Part shown: in pieces, positions 35,359 to 45,035 of the stretch
How the letters are laid out: every line of letters begins with the position of its first letter
Numbering within the stretch: position 1 is the first letter of the stretch
DNA from: Phocaeicola salanitronis DSM 18170
Lineage (GTDB): Bacteria > Bacteroidota > Bacteroidia > Bacteroidales > Bacteroidaceae
Direction of reading: 5' to 3'
Assembly: GCF_000190575.1 (NCBI RefSeq)
Contig: NC_015164.1
Coordinates: forward strand, 3,992,001 to 4,056,000
Length of the DNA stretch: 64,000 nucleotides
Program-made: the position numbers and the translations under genes
Notes under the pieces: generated by a model
Database searches by the model: none
Told to the model about the DNA's origin: nothing
What the model saw: only the letters and a program-made list of their open reading frames with translations

Positions 35359-35877
35359 ATGCTAAAGGACATTCCACAAACTCTGACATGCCCTGTATGC
35401 AGGTCGCAGATTCCTTTCACCCTCAGCGGACTGCTGCTTGGCGAACGATTCACCTGTCCCGGATGCCCGGCTATCGTATCATTGTCTACGGAAAGCCGGC
35501 AGGCGGTACAATCCGTTACGGATGAATTCGACCGCATTTTACATCATCAGACATTTATGGAAAATGATTTGCCCTCAGTAGCTCAAAAATTTACCGGTCT
35601 TCCTTGGAAAGAACTCATCGGCAGTTCCTTAAACGCAACTGAAAATGCTGAAGCAGCCTTGGCTATGTATATGACCCGCTTCTTGAAAGAGCATGGCCTT
35701 AAAGATGCTTTTGAATCCATCCTGATAGAGATGAGACTTGAGCATCCTCATGTTGAAGCCTCGGATGCGGATAGAACATCGGAAGACAAGAGTTCCGATA
35801 CCTCATTCAGCCTCCCCCTGTCGGCTGTTATTCCATTCGGCTCATTAGGGATTGAAACACGACCCTTTTCAAAATGA
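35359..35877 (+). CDS. Zinc-ribbon protein of unknown function
   Basis: A 172-residue protein. Two CxxC pairs near the N-terminus (TCPVCRSQIPF and FTCPGCPAIV) form a zinc ribbon at residues about 10-37. The rest is helical and acidic with no recognised domain. It overlaps the next gene by 4 nt (ATGA), so the two are translated together. Position between the regulatory genes and sugar genes suggests a regulatory or structural role, not a sugar-modifying enzyme. Confidence 0.5.
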   Translation: MLKDIPQTLTCPVCRSQIPFTLSGLLLGERFTCPGCPAIVSLSTESRQAVQSVTDEFDRILHHQTFMENDLPSVAQKFTGLPWKELIGSSLNATENAEAALAMYMTRFLKEHGLKDAFESILIEMRLEHPHVEASDADRTSEDKSSDTSFSLPLSAVIPFGSLGIETRPFSK

Positions 35878-36404
35878 AACAAGATTCACAAAAAGAGATG
35901 CGCAAGGAGATGTTCGACCGGATAGAAGCCGAATTGCAGAAAACCTGCAAGCCGGAAAAACGGATGTTTGCCTTGCATCCTGACGAAGACCATATCATCG
36001 TTTCTCACGCCTTGTTCCTGATGACGAGCAAGCCGTTGGCGACCAAATTGCCAAGTTTGAAAGGTCTTTACATGTTGCGCAAGTTGGAGGAAGAGATGCT
36101 GACGGCATACCTGACCGAATCAGACGAGTTTCCCGAACTTCTGCGTTATTGCAACCTCCTATACGATATGTTTCCCTACGAACTGGCAGCTGCGGAACGC
36201 AATGCGGCCATTGCATCCAAAGTCAGGAAGCTGCAGGTAATCGGAATGGTTGCCGCAGGATATGGTGGCGACATGGACGACGACACTGTGGATGACATCC
36301 TTGATGACATGGACTTTGACCGCAACAGCAAGGTGTGCAGCCACGTGATTGAACGAATGATGCCACAACTGAACCAGATGGTGGAACGGGAGAAGATATA
36401 TTAG
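35874..36404 (+). CDS. Small helical protein of unknown function
   Basis: A 176-residue, mostly helical, acidic protein (KLEEEMLTAYLTESDEFPEL; GYGGDMDDDTVDDILDDMDF). No motif is recognised. It is coupled to the zinc-ribbon gene. A weak hairpin with a T run follows at 36433-36449, suggesting transcription partly stops before the next gene. UpxZ, the usual partner of UpxY, is not recognisable here, and this pair may occupy its place; that is only a positional guess. Confidence 0.5.
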   Translation: MKQDSQKEMRKEMFDRIEAELQKTCKPEKRMFALHPDEDHIIVSHALFLMTSKPLATKLPSLKGLYMLRKLEEEMLTAYLTESDEFPELLRYCNLLYDMFPYELAAAERNAAIASKVRKLQVIGMVAAGYGGDMDDDTVDDILDDMDFDRNSKVCSHVIERMMPQLNQMVEREKIY

Positions 36405-36432
36405 AAAGTATGATTAATGATGGCAGCTTTCA

Positions 36433-36449
36433 CGGCTCAGCCGTTTTTA
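36433..36449 (+). terminator. Weak intrinsic terminator candidate
   Basis: ACGGC-TCA-GCCGT stem of 5 bp with a 3-nt loop, followed by a run of T (36445-36449). It lies 28 nt after the stop of the gene at 35874. The stem is short, so partial read-through into the sugar genes is likely. Confidence 0.4.
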
Positions 36450-36471
36450 GCAACGTTTACCGGTAAAAACA

Positions 36472-36687
36472 GTGTCGGCTGTCATCATTTCCATATATAG
36501 GATTAGAATTGATAAAAATGATTTCAAAATCCATTCTGTTTTGTCAAAAAATGGCGCAAATCAAGACTCTTGGATAAATGGCAAAGTATTCAATAATAAT
36601 TCATCAAGTATCCTTGAATATTTAGACAAGCATCCTTACTTCATGAGAATCAATAAAAACTATACAATATGCCATCTGAAAAAATGA
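36472..36687 (+). CDS. Uncertain small ORF
   Basis: A 71-codon frame starting at GTG, with a mixed polar sequence (SVLSKNGANQDSWINGKVF). It overlaps the next gene by 19 nt. It is AT-rich and fits the capsule region, but has no family resemblance and no clear ribosome-binding site. It may be a remnant of a larger gene or chance; I list it with low confidence because the 36405-36668 gap has no other gene. Confidence 0.3.
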   Translation: MSAVIISIYRIRIDKNDFKIHSVLSKNGANQDSWINGKVFNNNSSSILEYLDKHPYFMRINKNYTICHLKK

Positions 36688-37151
36688 GATGCATTCGTCA
36701 GCGCATATCGGACAAGCCACGTACCGACATCGAACCGACTCCGCTGAAAGCGGAAATCGAAGCTGTATTCAGCAAACGTAACATAGACGAAGACTGCGAT
36801 ACCATAGCAAGACTGCTTGCTACTTATCGGGAAGCGGTTCGTGAATCGGTTAGTCAAGGTAATTATGCTGAAGCCGTCACCATCCTGCTTGAAGTCCTTG
36901 AAAGCCTTGCATACCACTTCGTGAAAGATGAGCATTACAACTATTTCAATGATATGTATTCACCCGATTATGTCTGCCAAGGCATGATGGAGGCAATTAT
37001 CAATGCTATCAAAGGCAGAAATCTTCCAGCAAAAGATTTGCAGCGGTTGAGAGATGACTTGGAGAAGTTGAAGCATACAGAGGCATACGAGGATTACGGC
37101 GTACCGTATGCTTTGAATATGTGGGAAAAGTTTGAAAGACAATCAAAATAA
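36669..37151 (+). CDS. Helical protein of unknown function upstream of ugd
   Basis: A 160-residue protein of helix-rich, TPR-like composition ([30 protein letters not shown]). I recognise no family. It ends 5 nt before the UDP-glucose dehydrogenase gene, so it is part of the capsule operon. A role in regulation or assembly is possible from position only. Confidence 0.5.
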   Translation: MPSEKMRCIRQRISDKPRTDIEPTPLKAEIEAVFSKRNIDEDCDTIARLLATYREAVRESVSQGNYAEAVTILLEVLESLAYHFVKDEHYNYFNDMYSPDYVCQGMMEAIINAIKGRNLPAKDLQRLRDDLEKLKHTEAYEDYGVPYALNMWEKFERQSK

Positions 37152-37156
37152 TCATT

Positions 37157-38407
37157 ATGGACAAGAATATCAAAATAGCCGTAGCCGGAACCGGTTACGT
37201 AGGACTTAGTATAGCAACTCTTTTGAGCCAACACCATCAGGTGACTGCTGTAGACGTAATACCCGAAAAGGTTGATTTAATCAACCAACGCAAATCACCC
37301 ATCCAAGATGACTACATCGAAAAATATCTGTCGGAAAAAGACCTAAATCTCACCGCTACCTTAGACGGAGCAAAGGCATACAGCGATGCGGACTTTGTGG
37401 TTATCGCCGCACCGACCAACTACGACCCGGTAAAGAACTATTTCGATACCAGCCATGTCGAGGAAGTCATCGAACTGGTGAAGAGCGTCAACCCGCATGC
37501 CATCATGGTCATCAAGAGTACCATCCCCGTAGGTTACACCGAAAGCATTCGCAAGAAGCTGGATACGGAGAACGTAATCTTCTCCCCAGAGTTCCTGCGT
37601 GAAAGTAAGGCGTTATATGACAACCTCTATCCCAGCCGCATCATCGTAGGCAGACCCGAAGGAGATACTCGCTTGGATGAAGCCGCCCATATATTTGCAG
37701 CACTCTTGCAAGAAGGAGCTATCAAGGAAAATATTGATACTTTGTTTATGGGGCTGACCGAAGCCGAAGCGGTGAAACTCTTCGCCAATACTTATTTGGC
37801 CTTGCGTGTCTCTTATTTCAATGAACTGGATACCTATGCCGAAATGAAGGGTTTGGACACGCAAGCCATCATCAATGGTGTCTGCCTTGATACACGCATC
37901 GGTACGCATTACAACAACCCCTCGTTTGGTTACGGTGGCTATTGCTTGCCCAAAGACACGAAACAGCTTCTTGCCAATTACGCCGATGTTCCTGAGAACC
38001 TGATTCAGGCGATTGTAGAAAGTAACCGAACAAGGAAAGACTTTATTGCCGACCGTGTGCTTCACAAAGCTGGTTACTATGATTATTACAACCGTGGCGA
38101 TTTCAATCCATCAGAAGAAAAGAAATGTGTCATAGGCGTTTACCGACTTACAATGAAGTCGAACAGCGATAACTTCCGCCAGTCTTCTATTCAAGGCGTA
38201 ATGAAGCGGGTAAAGGCGAAAGGTGCAGAGGTGATTATCTACGAACCGACACTGGAGGATGGCAGCACTTTCTTTGGCAGCAAGGTAGTGAATGATTTAA
38301 ACGCTTTCAAAGCACAAAGCCAAGCTATTATCGCGAACAGATATGACGCTTGCTTGGATGATGTGAAAAAAAAAGTGTATACACGGGATATTTTTAGAAG
38401 GGACTGA
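37157..38407 (+). CDS. ugd: UDP-glucose 6-dehydrogenase
   Basis: A 416-residue enzyme. The NAD-binding motif [11 protein letters not shown] is at residues 10-20. STIPVGYTE and [18 protein letters not shown] are family motifs. The catalytic Cys is C263 in [10 protein letters not shown]. It oxidises UDP-glucose to UDP-glucuronate with two NAD. The product supplies the acidic sugar for the capsule. It is the first recognisable sugar-pathway gene of the locus. Low-GC genes of uncertain function follow. Confidence 0.95.
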   Translation: MDKNIKIAVAGTGYVGLSIATLLSQHHQVTAVDVIPEKVDLINQRKSPIQDDYIEKYLSEKDLNLTATLDGAKAYSDADFVVIAAPTNYDPVKNYFDTSHVEEVIELVKSVNPHAIMVIKSTIPVGYTESIRKKLDTENVIFSPEFLRESKALYDNLYPSRIIVGRPEGDTRLDEAAHIFAALLQEGAIKENIDTLFMGLTEAEAVKLFANTYLALRVSYFNELDTYAEMKGLDTQAIINGVCLDTRIGTHYNNPSFGYGGYCLPKDTKQLLANYADVPENLIQAIVESNRTRKDFIADRVLHKAGYYDYYNRGDFNPSEEKKCVIGVYRLTMKSNSDNFRQSSIQGVMKRVKAKGAEVIIYEPTLEDGSTFFGSKVVNDLNAFKAQSQAIIANRYDACLDDVKKKVYTRDIFRRD

Positions 38408-38472
38408 AATGCATAATAATCAGGGTAATAAACATTCCAAAGAGTGATAAATATGAGAAATAATAACTTTTT

Positions 38473-39327
38473 ATGTGGAAATTTGTATGCAAAGTCATAG
38501 GGACTCTCTTTTCAATTCTACTATGGTACCTTCAAGAAGTACCACAAGAATCGCAATCATATTTTGACAAAATTCTAAGAAACTATAAATATGAAGTTGC
38601 ATTAATAGCATTGGTAATCGTATTATCTACTATTTTTGTTAATGACTTTATTGCCTATTGTAAAAGACAAAATGCCGTACAAAAATGGTCTAATAGCTTT
38701 CTTAAGCATATCGTTAAAGAGCATCTTGGAGGAAGAAATTTCCAAACTCGTATAAGTATATTGAGACCTCGTAAAGGGTATGAAATAATAATGCCATATT
38801 TGTTTGTATATCCTATAAAAGCGTTGTTCTTAGAGCAGCATCGGATTTGCAACAAAGCATATTGTAAAAACATACCATACAAATTGTTTTGCGATTATTT
38901 AACCGTTTATGCACGTTATGGGTATTCAGATAAGATGACATCCTATACGCATTTTCTAATAACAAATAGAGATGAAAACAATGGTCTTGCTGTAAAATGT
39001 TACAAGGAAGAAAAGGATAGTGAAGTATGTACTGTTTCTATCTCAAACGAGAAACTACCTGAACATTATGTATCGGCGAACAAAAGAATAAAAAAATATA
39101 TGTCTGAATCATATATAGATAAAAAATACTACAGTACGATGCTTGGAATGAATACAATAGCAAATAATCTTTATGCTGTTCCCATATTTCTTGAAGACCA
39201 AAAAATATGGGGTGTGATGATGATTGACAATGATTCGCAAGAACAGATTTCTTATAAAGAATTATTAGAACAGCATATTGCCAGCTATCAGAAAATATTC
39301 AGTTATACTTTAAAAATTTTGAAATAA
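38473..39327 (+). CDS. Membrane protein with GAF-like domain
   Basis: A 284-residue protein with two N-terminal hydrophobic segments (GTLFSILLWYLQ; VALIALVIVLSTIFVNDFIA). The cytosolic part ends in a GAF-like segment (NLYAVPIFLEDQKIWGVMMIDND). This layout suggests a membrane-bound sensor. It is followed after 1 nt by a small gene, and the two are likely a functional pair. Neither has sugar-enzyme features, which is unusual in a capsule locus. AT-rich composition sets them off from ugd. Confidence 0.55.
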   Translation: MWKFVCKVIGTLFSILLWYLQEVPQESQSYFDKILRNYKYEVALIALVIVLSTIFVNDFIAYCKRQNAVQKWSNSFLKHIVKEHLGGRNFQTRISILRPRKGYEIIMPYLFVYPIKALFLEQHRICNKAYCKNIPYKLFCDYLTVYARYGYSDKMTSYTHFLITNRDENNGLAVKCYKEEKDSEVCTVSISNEKLPEHYVSANKRIKKYMSESYIDKKYYSTMLGMNTIANNLYAVPIFLEDQKIWGVMMIDNDSQEQISYKELLEQHIASYQKIFSYTLKILK

Positions 39328-39328
39328 T

Positions 39329-39709
39329 ATGTGCAAGATTCGGATTGTAATAGAACGAGATGCAACGATCATTCAAGACAATATTATGGATATCGAAACT
39401 ACGTTAGGTGTAGTTGAACGTCCTACATACATAGAGAAGAAATCAAGTAATGGAACATATGAGATTATATTTCATTACTCTGGAAGTACTGAACGATACA
39501 TACCAATCCAATACAATGATATTTTAGTTGAATATGGTAATGTATCAGGACGTATAAAAAGAGTGGAAACAAGAAGAAATGAACTGTTTGAAACAGATAT
39601 ATATAATTTGCAACAGATTGTGGTCACAGAAAACACTTCATCACTTCGCTTTTCATCAAACTTTAAAGAAGGCCTTATATTAGCAGATAGGATTCTAAAC
39701 ATAAAATAG
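39329..39709 (+). CDS. Small protein paired with the GAF-like membrane protein
   Basis: A 126-residue soluble protein with alternating strands (NGTYEIIFHYSGSTERYIPI) and no recognised motif. It starts 1 nt after the membrane/GAF-like gene and probably acts with it. A gap of 137 nt before the acyltransferase gene contains nothing recognisable. Confidence 0.5.
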   Translation: MCKIRIVIERDATIIQDNIMDIETTLGVVERPTYIEKKSSNGTYEIIFHYSGSTERYIPIQYNDILVEYGNVSGRIKRVETRRNELFETDIYNLQQIVVTENTSSLRFSSNFKEGLILADRILNIK

Positions 39710-39846
39710 TGGATGATGCCCTCTTCTTCAAGCATTTAGAGAGTATTACGAATCATGTTTAGGAATACTTTAACAACAGCAAGTATATTATCATAGATGA
39801 ATATTTGCACTATTTGAATTTTCGCATATACTTATATAATAAAAAG

Positions 39847-40875
39847 ATGGTTAACGATTATAAGAGTCCCAATATGTATGTTGAAAATAAAAGACTGCCA
39901 TACATTGATATGTGTAAAGGGCTTCTTATTATTATGGTAATGATTGGCCACATGCAGAATGTATGTAAGGAATTGGGTGTTCAAAATGATGTCTTTATCA
40001 ATATAGATCATTTGGAATGGTTTTGGGGACCGTTTTTCATGCCTGCTTTTTTTGTTATAACAGGCTTTTGTAGCAACTTCAATAAACCCTATCGTAAATT
40101 TCTTATTTCCAATATAAAAGGTATCTTAATTCCTTCATTTACTCTTGGAGTTATAGCAAGCTGGATAGGTTTGTTATATGCTTCAGACCTATCTATAGGC
40201 TCATTTTTTCACTGGGGTATAAGACGATTCTTAATAAGTGGCGGATATTGGTTCTTGGCAGCTTTGTTTCTTTCGAAATTATCATACTATTGGATAAATA
40301 AAATAAGCAATAGATATGCTATTAGTATAATTCTTATAATTATGCATATTATTGGCTATTTTCTATTTACCAACTCAATATGCTATAATATATGGTATTT
40401 TCAACATGCTATGATGCTCACATTATACTTATATGTAGGTCAATCCTTAAAGGAACTTCAGATAAGCATAAAAGATAAGACATTATTATTTAGTTGGGTA
40501 GCATTTATTGCCTTAGTTGGCGTTGTCTTGCTTTTGGGATATGAATCTCCACATATAGCGCACAATGTAACTATAAATAATGTTCTTCTAATTCCTCATC
40601 TGATATTTTCAGTTTGGGGAGCATACATGATAATACAAACAACCAAGCGTCTTAAGGAAAATCGGTTGTTAATCTATTTAGGTCAGAACAGCCTAATTTA
40701 TTATTGCATTCATATTAAATTTTTGTATTTCTACATAATCATATATAGAGATATTCTGAATGAGTTTTCTTTTCTTTATTGGTTTCTTACAATAGTGTCT
40801 GTAATATTATCATGCACTATTGTATCCAAATTATTGAATACCAAATATCTGAAGATAATATTGGGAAAGTTCTAA
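39847..40875 (+). CDS. Membrane acyltransferase (acyltransferase-3 family)
   Basis: A 342-residue polytopic protein with about ten hydrophobic segments. The N-terminal motif RLPYIDMCKGLLIIMVMIGH is the acyltransferase-3 signature, with the catalytic His of IGH. I start at ATG 39847, not the earlier TTG at 39805, since ATG follows an AAAAG stretch. It probably O-acetylates the repeat unit or a precursor sugar at the inner membrane. Confidence 0.85.
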   Translation: MVNDYKSPNMYVENKRLPYIDMCKGLLIIMVMIGHMQNVCKELGVQNDVFINIDHLEWFWGPFFMPAFFVITGFCSNFNKPYRKFLISNIKGILIPSFTLGVIASWIGLLYASDLSIGSFFHWGIRRFLISGGYWFLAALFLSKLSYYWINKISNRYAISIILIIMHIIGYFLFTNSICYNIWYFQHAMMLTLYLYVGQSLKELQISIKDKTLLFSWVAFIALVGVVLLLGYESPHIAHNVTINNVLLIPHLIFSVWGAYMIIQTTKRLKENRLLIYLGQNSLIYYCIHIKFLYFYIIIYRDILNEFSFLYWFLTIVSVILSCTIVSKLLNTKYLKIILGKF

Positions 40876-40925
40876 TATTATTTGGATGTGTATTTTACTT
40901 TCTACTGATTGGATAATAGACTACT

Positions 40926-42464
40926 ATGGCCACTACAGTTAACAACAAACGCATTGCCAAGAATACCATATTATTATACTTTCGCACTCTGCTAATAATG
41001 GCAATAACACTATATACCAGCCGTGTTATTCTCAACGCACTTGGTGTGAAAGACTATGGAATTTATAATGTCGTTGGTGGCGTGGTCGCTATGTTTTCCT
41101 TACTTTCCGGGTCGTTGTCAAATGCTATCAGCCGTTATATTACATTTGAATTAGGGAGAGGAGACACAGAAAGGCTAAAAATTATATTTTCAACCAGTGT
41201 CAATATACAAGCAGGATTGTCTCTGTTGATAATGTTGCTAGGCGTTGTAGGTGGCGGGTGGTTCTTAAACACCCACATGAGCATTCCTTCTGATAGATTG
41301 GTTGCTGCCAACTGGGTGCTATACTGCTCCTTACTAATGTTTTGCATAAATTTAATAAGCATACCATATAACGCTTGTATCATAGCCCATGAACGTATGA
41401 CAGCATTCGCCTATGTGAGTATACTAGAAGCATCTTTAAAGCTGTTGGTTTGCTATATTATAGTCATTTCACCCTTTGATAAATTAATCTCGTATGCAGT
41501 TTTGCTTGTTATTGTAGCGTTCGTTATCCGATTAGTGTATGGACTATATTGCAACAGACACTTTGCAGAATGCCATTACAAATTCGTTCATGATAAAGCC
41601 TTGCTTAAACAAATGGGAAGTTTTGCCGGGTGGCAGTTTTTGACTCACACTTCGTGGTTATTCAATACGCAAGGAGTGAATATTCTTATCAATCTCTATT
41701 TTGGAGTGGCCTTAAATGCAGCAAGAGGCATTGCGACACAAGTAGATGCTGCAGTTCAGCAATTTGTGAGTAACTTCATGACAGCCATCAATCCTCAAAT
41801 TACCAAATGCTATGCCATAGGGGATATTGATAATATGTTCAAGCTGGTTTGTCGAGGGGCAAAATTCTCGTACTATCTCTTATTATTCTTTGCATTACCT
41901 ATAATGTTAGAAACTGATTACATATTAACATTATGGTTGAAAAACGTTCCTGATCATACTGTGCTGTTTTTGCGGTTAACCATTATAGGTTCTATGCTTA
42001 ATATACTAGGCAACTCATTGCTGACCGCTTGTATGGCAACAGGAAACATTAAGAAATATACAATATGGGTATCAAGTGTAGGAGTACTTGTTTTCCCACT
42101 CACGATTTTGGCTTATGAATGTGGTTCTCCTGTTGAAAGCACTTATGTCATCTTTATCTTAGTCTACATAGCTGTACTTTTAGTAAAAATACTCATGTCA
42201 AAAAAACTTTTGAATTTCCCTCCAGTGTTATTCATCCGTGAAGTTTTATTGAAGATAATAATCATCACTCCTTTTGCCGTTATTTTGCCTTACTTGGTAA
42301 TTGTATTGATGCCTGAAGAATCTTTCGAGCGTTTAATCATTACGGCACTAACGTGTCTATTCTCGATAAGCTGTGTTATTTATCTTTTGGGGCTTTCAAA
42401 TAGCGAGCGCACATTAATTAAAGAAAAAGCAATATTAAAGTATAGAAGATTTTTACATAAATAG
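40926..42464 (+). CDS. wzx: Wzx-type polysaccharide flippase
   Basis: A 512-residue polytopic protein of about 12-14 helices. The N-terminus (RIAKNTILLYFRTLLIMAIT, then LGVKDYGIYNVVGGVVAMF) is typical of the polysaccharide-biosynthesis/MATE-like flippases of Bacteroides capsule loci. It moves undecaprenyl-PP-linked repeat units to the periplasmic face, where the Wzy-like polymerase (46139) acts. Full-length. Confidence 0.9.
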   Translation: MATTVNNKRIAKNTILLYFRTLLIMAITLYTSRVILNALGVKDYGIYNVVGGVVAMFSLLSGSLSNAISRYITFELGRGDTERLKIIFSTSVNIQAGLSLLIMLLGVVGGGWFLNTHMSIPSDRLVAANWVLYCSLLMFCINLISIPYNACIIAHERMTAFAYVSILEASLKLLVCYIIVISPFDKLISYAVLLVIVAFVIRLVYGLYCNRHFAECHYKFVHDKALLKQMGSFAGWQFLTHTSWLFNTQGVNILINLYFGVALNAARGIATQVDAAVQQFVSNFMTAINPQITKCYAIGDIDNMFKLVCRGAKFSYYLLLFFALPIMLETDYILTLWLKNVPDHTVLFLRLTIIGSMLNILGNSLLTACMATGNIKKYTIWVSSVGVLVFPLTILAYECGSPVESTYVIFILVYIAVLLVKILMSKKLLNFPPVLFIREVLLKIIIITPFAVILPYLVIVLMPEESFERLIITALTCLFSISCVIYLLGLSNSERTLIKEKAILKYRRFLHK

Positions 42465-42468
42465 CAAT

Positions 42469-43296
42469 ATGCATACAAAAGGAACTATCAAACGTATCAT
42501 TTCATTCCTATTGCATGGCGAAAGGCCGCCAATATATGCCCAAATCAGTTATTTAGAACCTAATAACCGATTGAAAGGTAAAAAGATTATAGTTACTGGA
42601 GCAAATCGTGGCCTGGGCTATTCCATGGCGAAGAAGTTCACAGAGGAAGGAGCAGATGTACTAATCACAGGGCGAAATGAAGAAAGCCTTAAAAAATCGG
42701 CAGAACAGATAGGTTGTAGCTATATTGTTCTTGATGTTACCCACATTAAATTTATCAAACCATTTTTTGAAAAAGCCTATCAAATGTTAGGCGACATCAC
42801 ATGCTTGGTTTGCAATGCTGGCATTTCTTTACATGAAAAGGATTTCTTTCAGATAACAGAAGATTCTTTCGATTGTCAAATTGATACAAACCTGAAAGCA
42901 AACGTATTCATTGCACAAGAATTCATGCGCCTTAAATTGTCACAAGAAAAAGCGGGTAACATTCTTTTCATATCGTCAGAAGTTGGAGAACTGGCAGATA
43001 ACCGTCCATACGGATGGACAAAAGGAGCTTTGAATAGCTTTGTAAAAGGAATTGCATCCAATTTCATAGAAAAAGGTATCCGTATTAATGCAATCTCACC
43101 AGGTGTTACATGTTCCAACATGACAGGTCTTAATCCTAACGAAGATTTATTCGTGCAAACTAATAAAACGAAAAGAGCTTATTTGCCTGAAGAAGTTGCT
43201 GAAATAGCAACCTTTATGCTTTCGGATTGTTCCAATTGCCTTTCGGGACAAATTATTGTTTGCAACAATGGCAAAACTATAAATACACGATTTTAA
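42469..43296 (+). CDS. Short-chain dehydrogenase/reductase
   Basis: A 275-residue SDR. NAD(P)-binding TGANRGLG is at residues 43-50, NAG at 116-118, catalytic Ser170, Tyr181 and Lys185 (PYGWTKGAL). About 35 extra N-terminal residues precede the Rossmann fold. It starts 4 nt after wzx. A ThDP-dependent enzyme gene follows, and such pairs build or reduce unusual sugars. The substrate is unknown. Confidence 0.85.
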   Translation: MHTKGTIKRIISFLLHGERPPIYAQISYLEPNNRLKGKKIIVTGANRGLGYSMAKKFTEEGADVLITGRNEESLKKSAEQIGCSYIVLDVTHIKFIKPFFEKAYQMLGDITCLVCNAGISLHEKDFFQITEDSFDCQIDTNLKANVFIAQEFMRLKLSQEKAGNILFISSEVGELADNRPYGWTKGALNSFVKGIASNFIEKGIRINAISPGVTCSNMTGLNPNEDLFVQTNKTKRAYLPEEVAEIATFMLSDCSNCLSGQIIVCNNGKTINTRF

Positions 43297-43316
43297 CCTA
43301 TTAAACGGACAAGTGA

Positions 43317-45032
43317 ATGAAAACATTTTATACAGATGATAAAACAACACAGATTGTATTGTCTTTATTAAAAGCTCACGGAATACGTAAAATCATCGTA
43401 TCACCTGGTACTACGAATGTAGCCTTGGTTGGTAGTATGCAACAAGATGAATTCTTTGATATGTATTCAGCAGTTGATGAGCGTTCCGCAGCATATATGG
43501 CTTGTGGATTAGCCTATGAATCTGGAGAACCAGTTGTTATTACCTGCACAGAGGCGACTGCATCACGCAACTATTTTCCGGGTCTTACAGAGGCTTATTA
43601 TCGCAAACTTCCAATATTGGCCATAACAGGCACTCATGGAAGCAAAAATGTAGGTCATTTAAAGCCTCAGTCCATTGACAGATCGGTTGCTCCCAATGAT
43701 ACAATACGGATGAGTATAGATCTAGGCAAGTGTCAAGAACCCACGGATGAATGGTATGTGAATGTAAAGGTAAACGAAGCCATTTTGGAGCTCACACGTG
43801 ATGGTGGTGGTCCTGTGCATATCAACTTGCCTTTTTCATGTAATACTTACAATACAAAACAATTGCCCAATGTCCGTGTTATAAAACGGTTTAAAAGGAC
43901 TGATAATCTGCCGCCTTTCCCATGTGGAAGAATCGCAATTTTCATAGGTTCGCATAAAATGATGAATACGAAAGAAGTTGAATTGATAGATTCATTTTGC
44001 GACCATCACAATGCAGCTGTATTGTGTGATAAAACAAGTGGCTATTATGGGAGATATCGAATCGATTATTCATTGATTGCGGCTCAACAATCTTACAATT
44101 CCCCGACTGCCAATGTTGATTTATTGATTCATATCGGAGAAGTGTCAGGAGATACATACACCCAAGGGAAGTTAAAGGCAAAGGAAACATGGCGTGTGTC
44201 TGATGATGGTTTAATCAAAGACACCTTTCATACGCTGAAGTATGTCTTTTCTATGGAAGAAACAGAATTCTTCAATTTCTATCAAAAGAATAGTGCGACT
44301 GAATCAAAAGAGTACTTCAACGAATGTAAAGAGGAATATGAATATATCTATGGTAAGCAACCTGAAATTCCATATTCCAACATTTGGGTCGCTAAGATGT
44401 TGTGTGATAAGATACCCGAAGGTTCTTATCTTCATCTAAGCATATTCAACAGTCTACGTTCATGGAACTTTATTAAAATTACGAAACCAGTGTACACTAT
44501 TTGTAATGTTGGTGGATTCGGCATAGACGGTCCGATGTCTACAGCCATAGGTGCAACACTTGCTCATCCTGATATCCTACATTTTTTAATAATAGGTGAT
44601 TTGGCTTTTTTCTATGACTTGAACTCTTTAGGGAATCGACATGTCAATAGTAACTTGCGTATATTATTGATTAACAATGGTCGTGGCACTGAGTTCCGAA
44701 AAAAAGATCATGCTTGCGCTGTATTTGGAGATGATGCAGATGCATTTATGGCCGCCGCTGGACATTTTGGTTGTCAGTCGAAAACATTGGTTAGAGATTA
44801 TGTACAAAATCTTGGTTTTGATTATATGCAAGCATCATCGAAAGAGGAATTTTTAAACCTTTATAAAGGGTTCACTTCTCTACAAAAGACAGATAAACCC
44901 ATTGTCTTTGAAGCTTTCACAGATTATCGTGATGAGACAACTGCGGTTGATGCTTATCGGCACATTGTAAAAGATAGTATTACTGATCTTACAAACAAGG
45001 TAAAGCATAAGTTAAAATCCATTTTAAGTTAA
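43317..45032 (+). CDS. ThDP-dependent MenD-like enzyme
   Basis: A 571-residue enzyme. The N-terminal pyrimidine-binding domain has KIIVSPGTTNVALVGSM and the catalytic-Glu region VDERSAAYMACGLAYESGE, followed by TEATASRNYFPGLTEAYYRKL, closest in pattern to MenD (2-succinyl-5-enolpyruvyl-6-hydroxy-cyclohexene carboxylate synthase). The ThDP motif is IIGDLAFFYDLN, then RILLINNGRG. A capsule location argues against menaquinone synthesis; a role in making a branched sugar or acyl unit with the SDR upstream is an inference. Confidence 0.8.
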   Translation: MKTFYTDDKTTQIVLSLLKAHGIRKIIVSPGTTNVALVGSMQQDEFFDMYSAVDERSAAYMACGLAYESGEPVVITCTEATASRNYFPGLTEAYYRKLPILAITGTHGSKNVGHLKPQSIDRSVAPNDTIRMSIDLGKCQEPTDEWYVNVKVNEAILELTRDGGGPVHINLPFSCNTYNTKQLPNVRVIKRFKRTDNLPPFPCGRIAIFIGSHKMMNTKEVELIDSFCDHHNAAVLCDKTSGYYGRYRIDYSLIAAQQSYNSPTANVDLLIHIGEVSGDTYTQGKLKAKETWRVSDDGLIKDTFHTLKYVFSMEETEFFNFYQKNSATESKEYFNECKEEYEYIYGKQPEIPYSNIWVAKMLCDKIPEGSYLHLSIFNSLRSWNFIKITKPVYTICNVGGFGIDGPMSTAIGATLAHPDILHFLIIGDLAFFYDLNSLGNRHVNSNLRILLINNGRGTEFRKKDHACAVFGDDADAFMAAAGHFGCQSKTLVRDYVQNLGFDYMQASSKEEFLNLYKGFTSLQKTDKPIVFEAFTDYRDETTAVDAYRHIVKDSITDLTNKVKHKLKSILS

Positions 45033-45035
45033 GAC

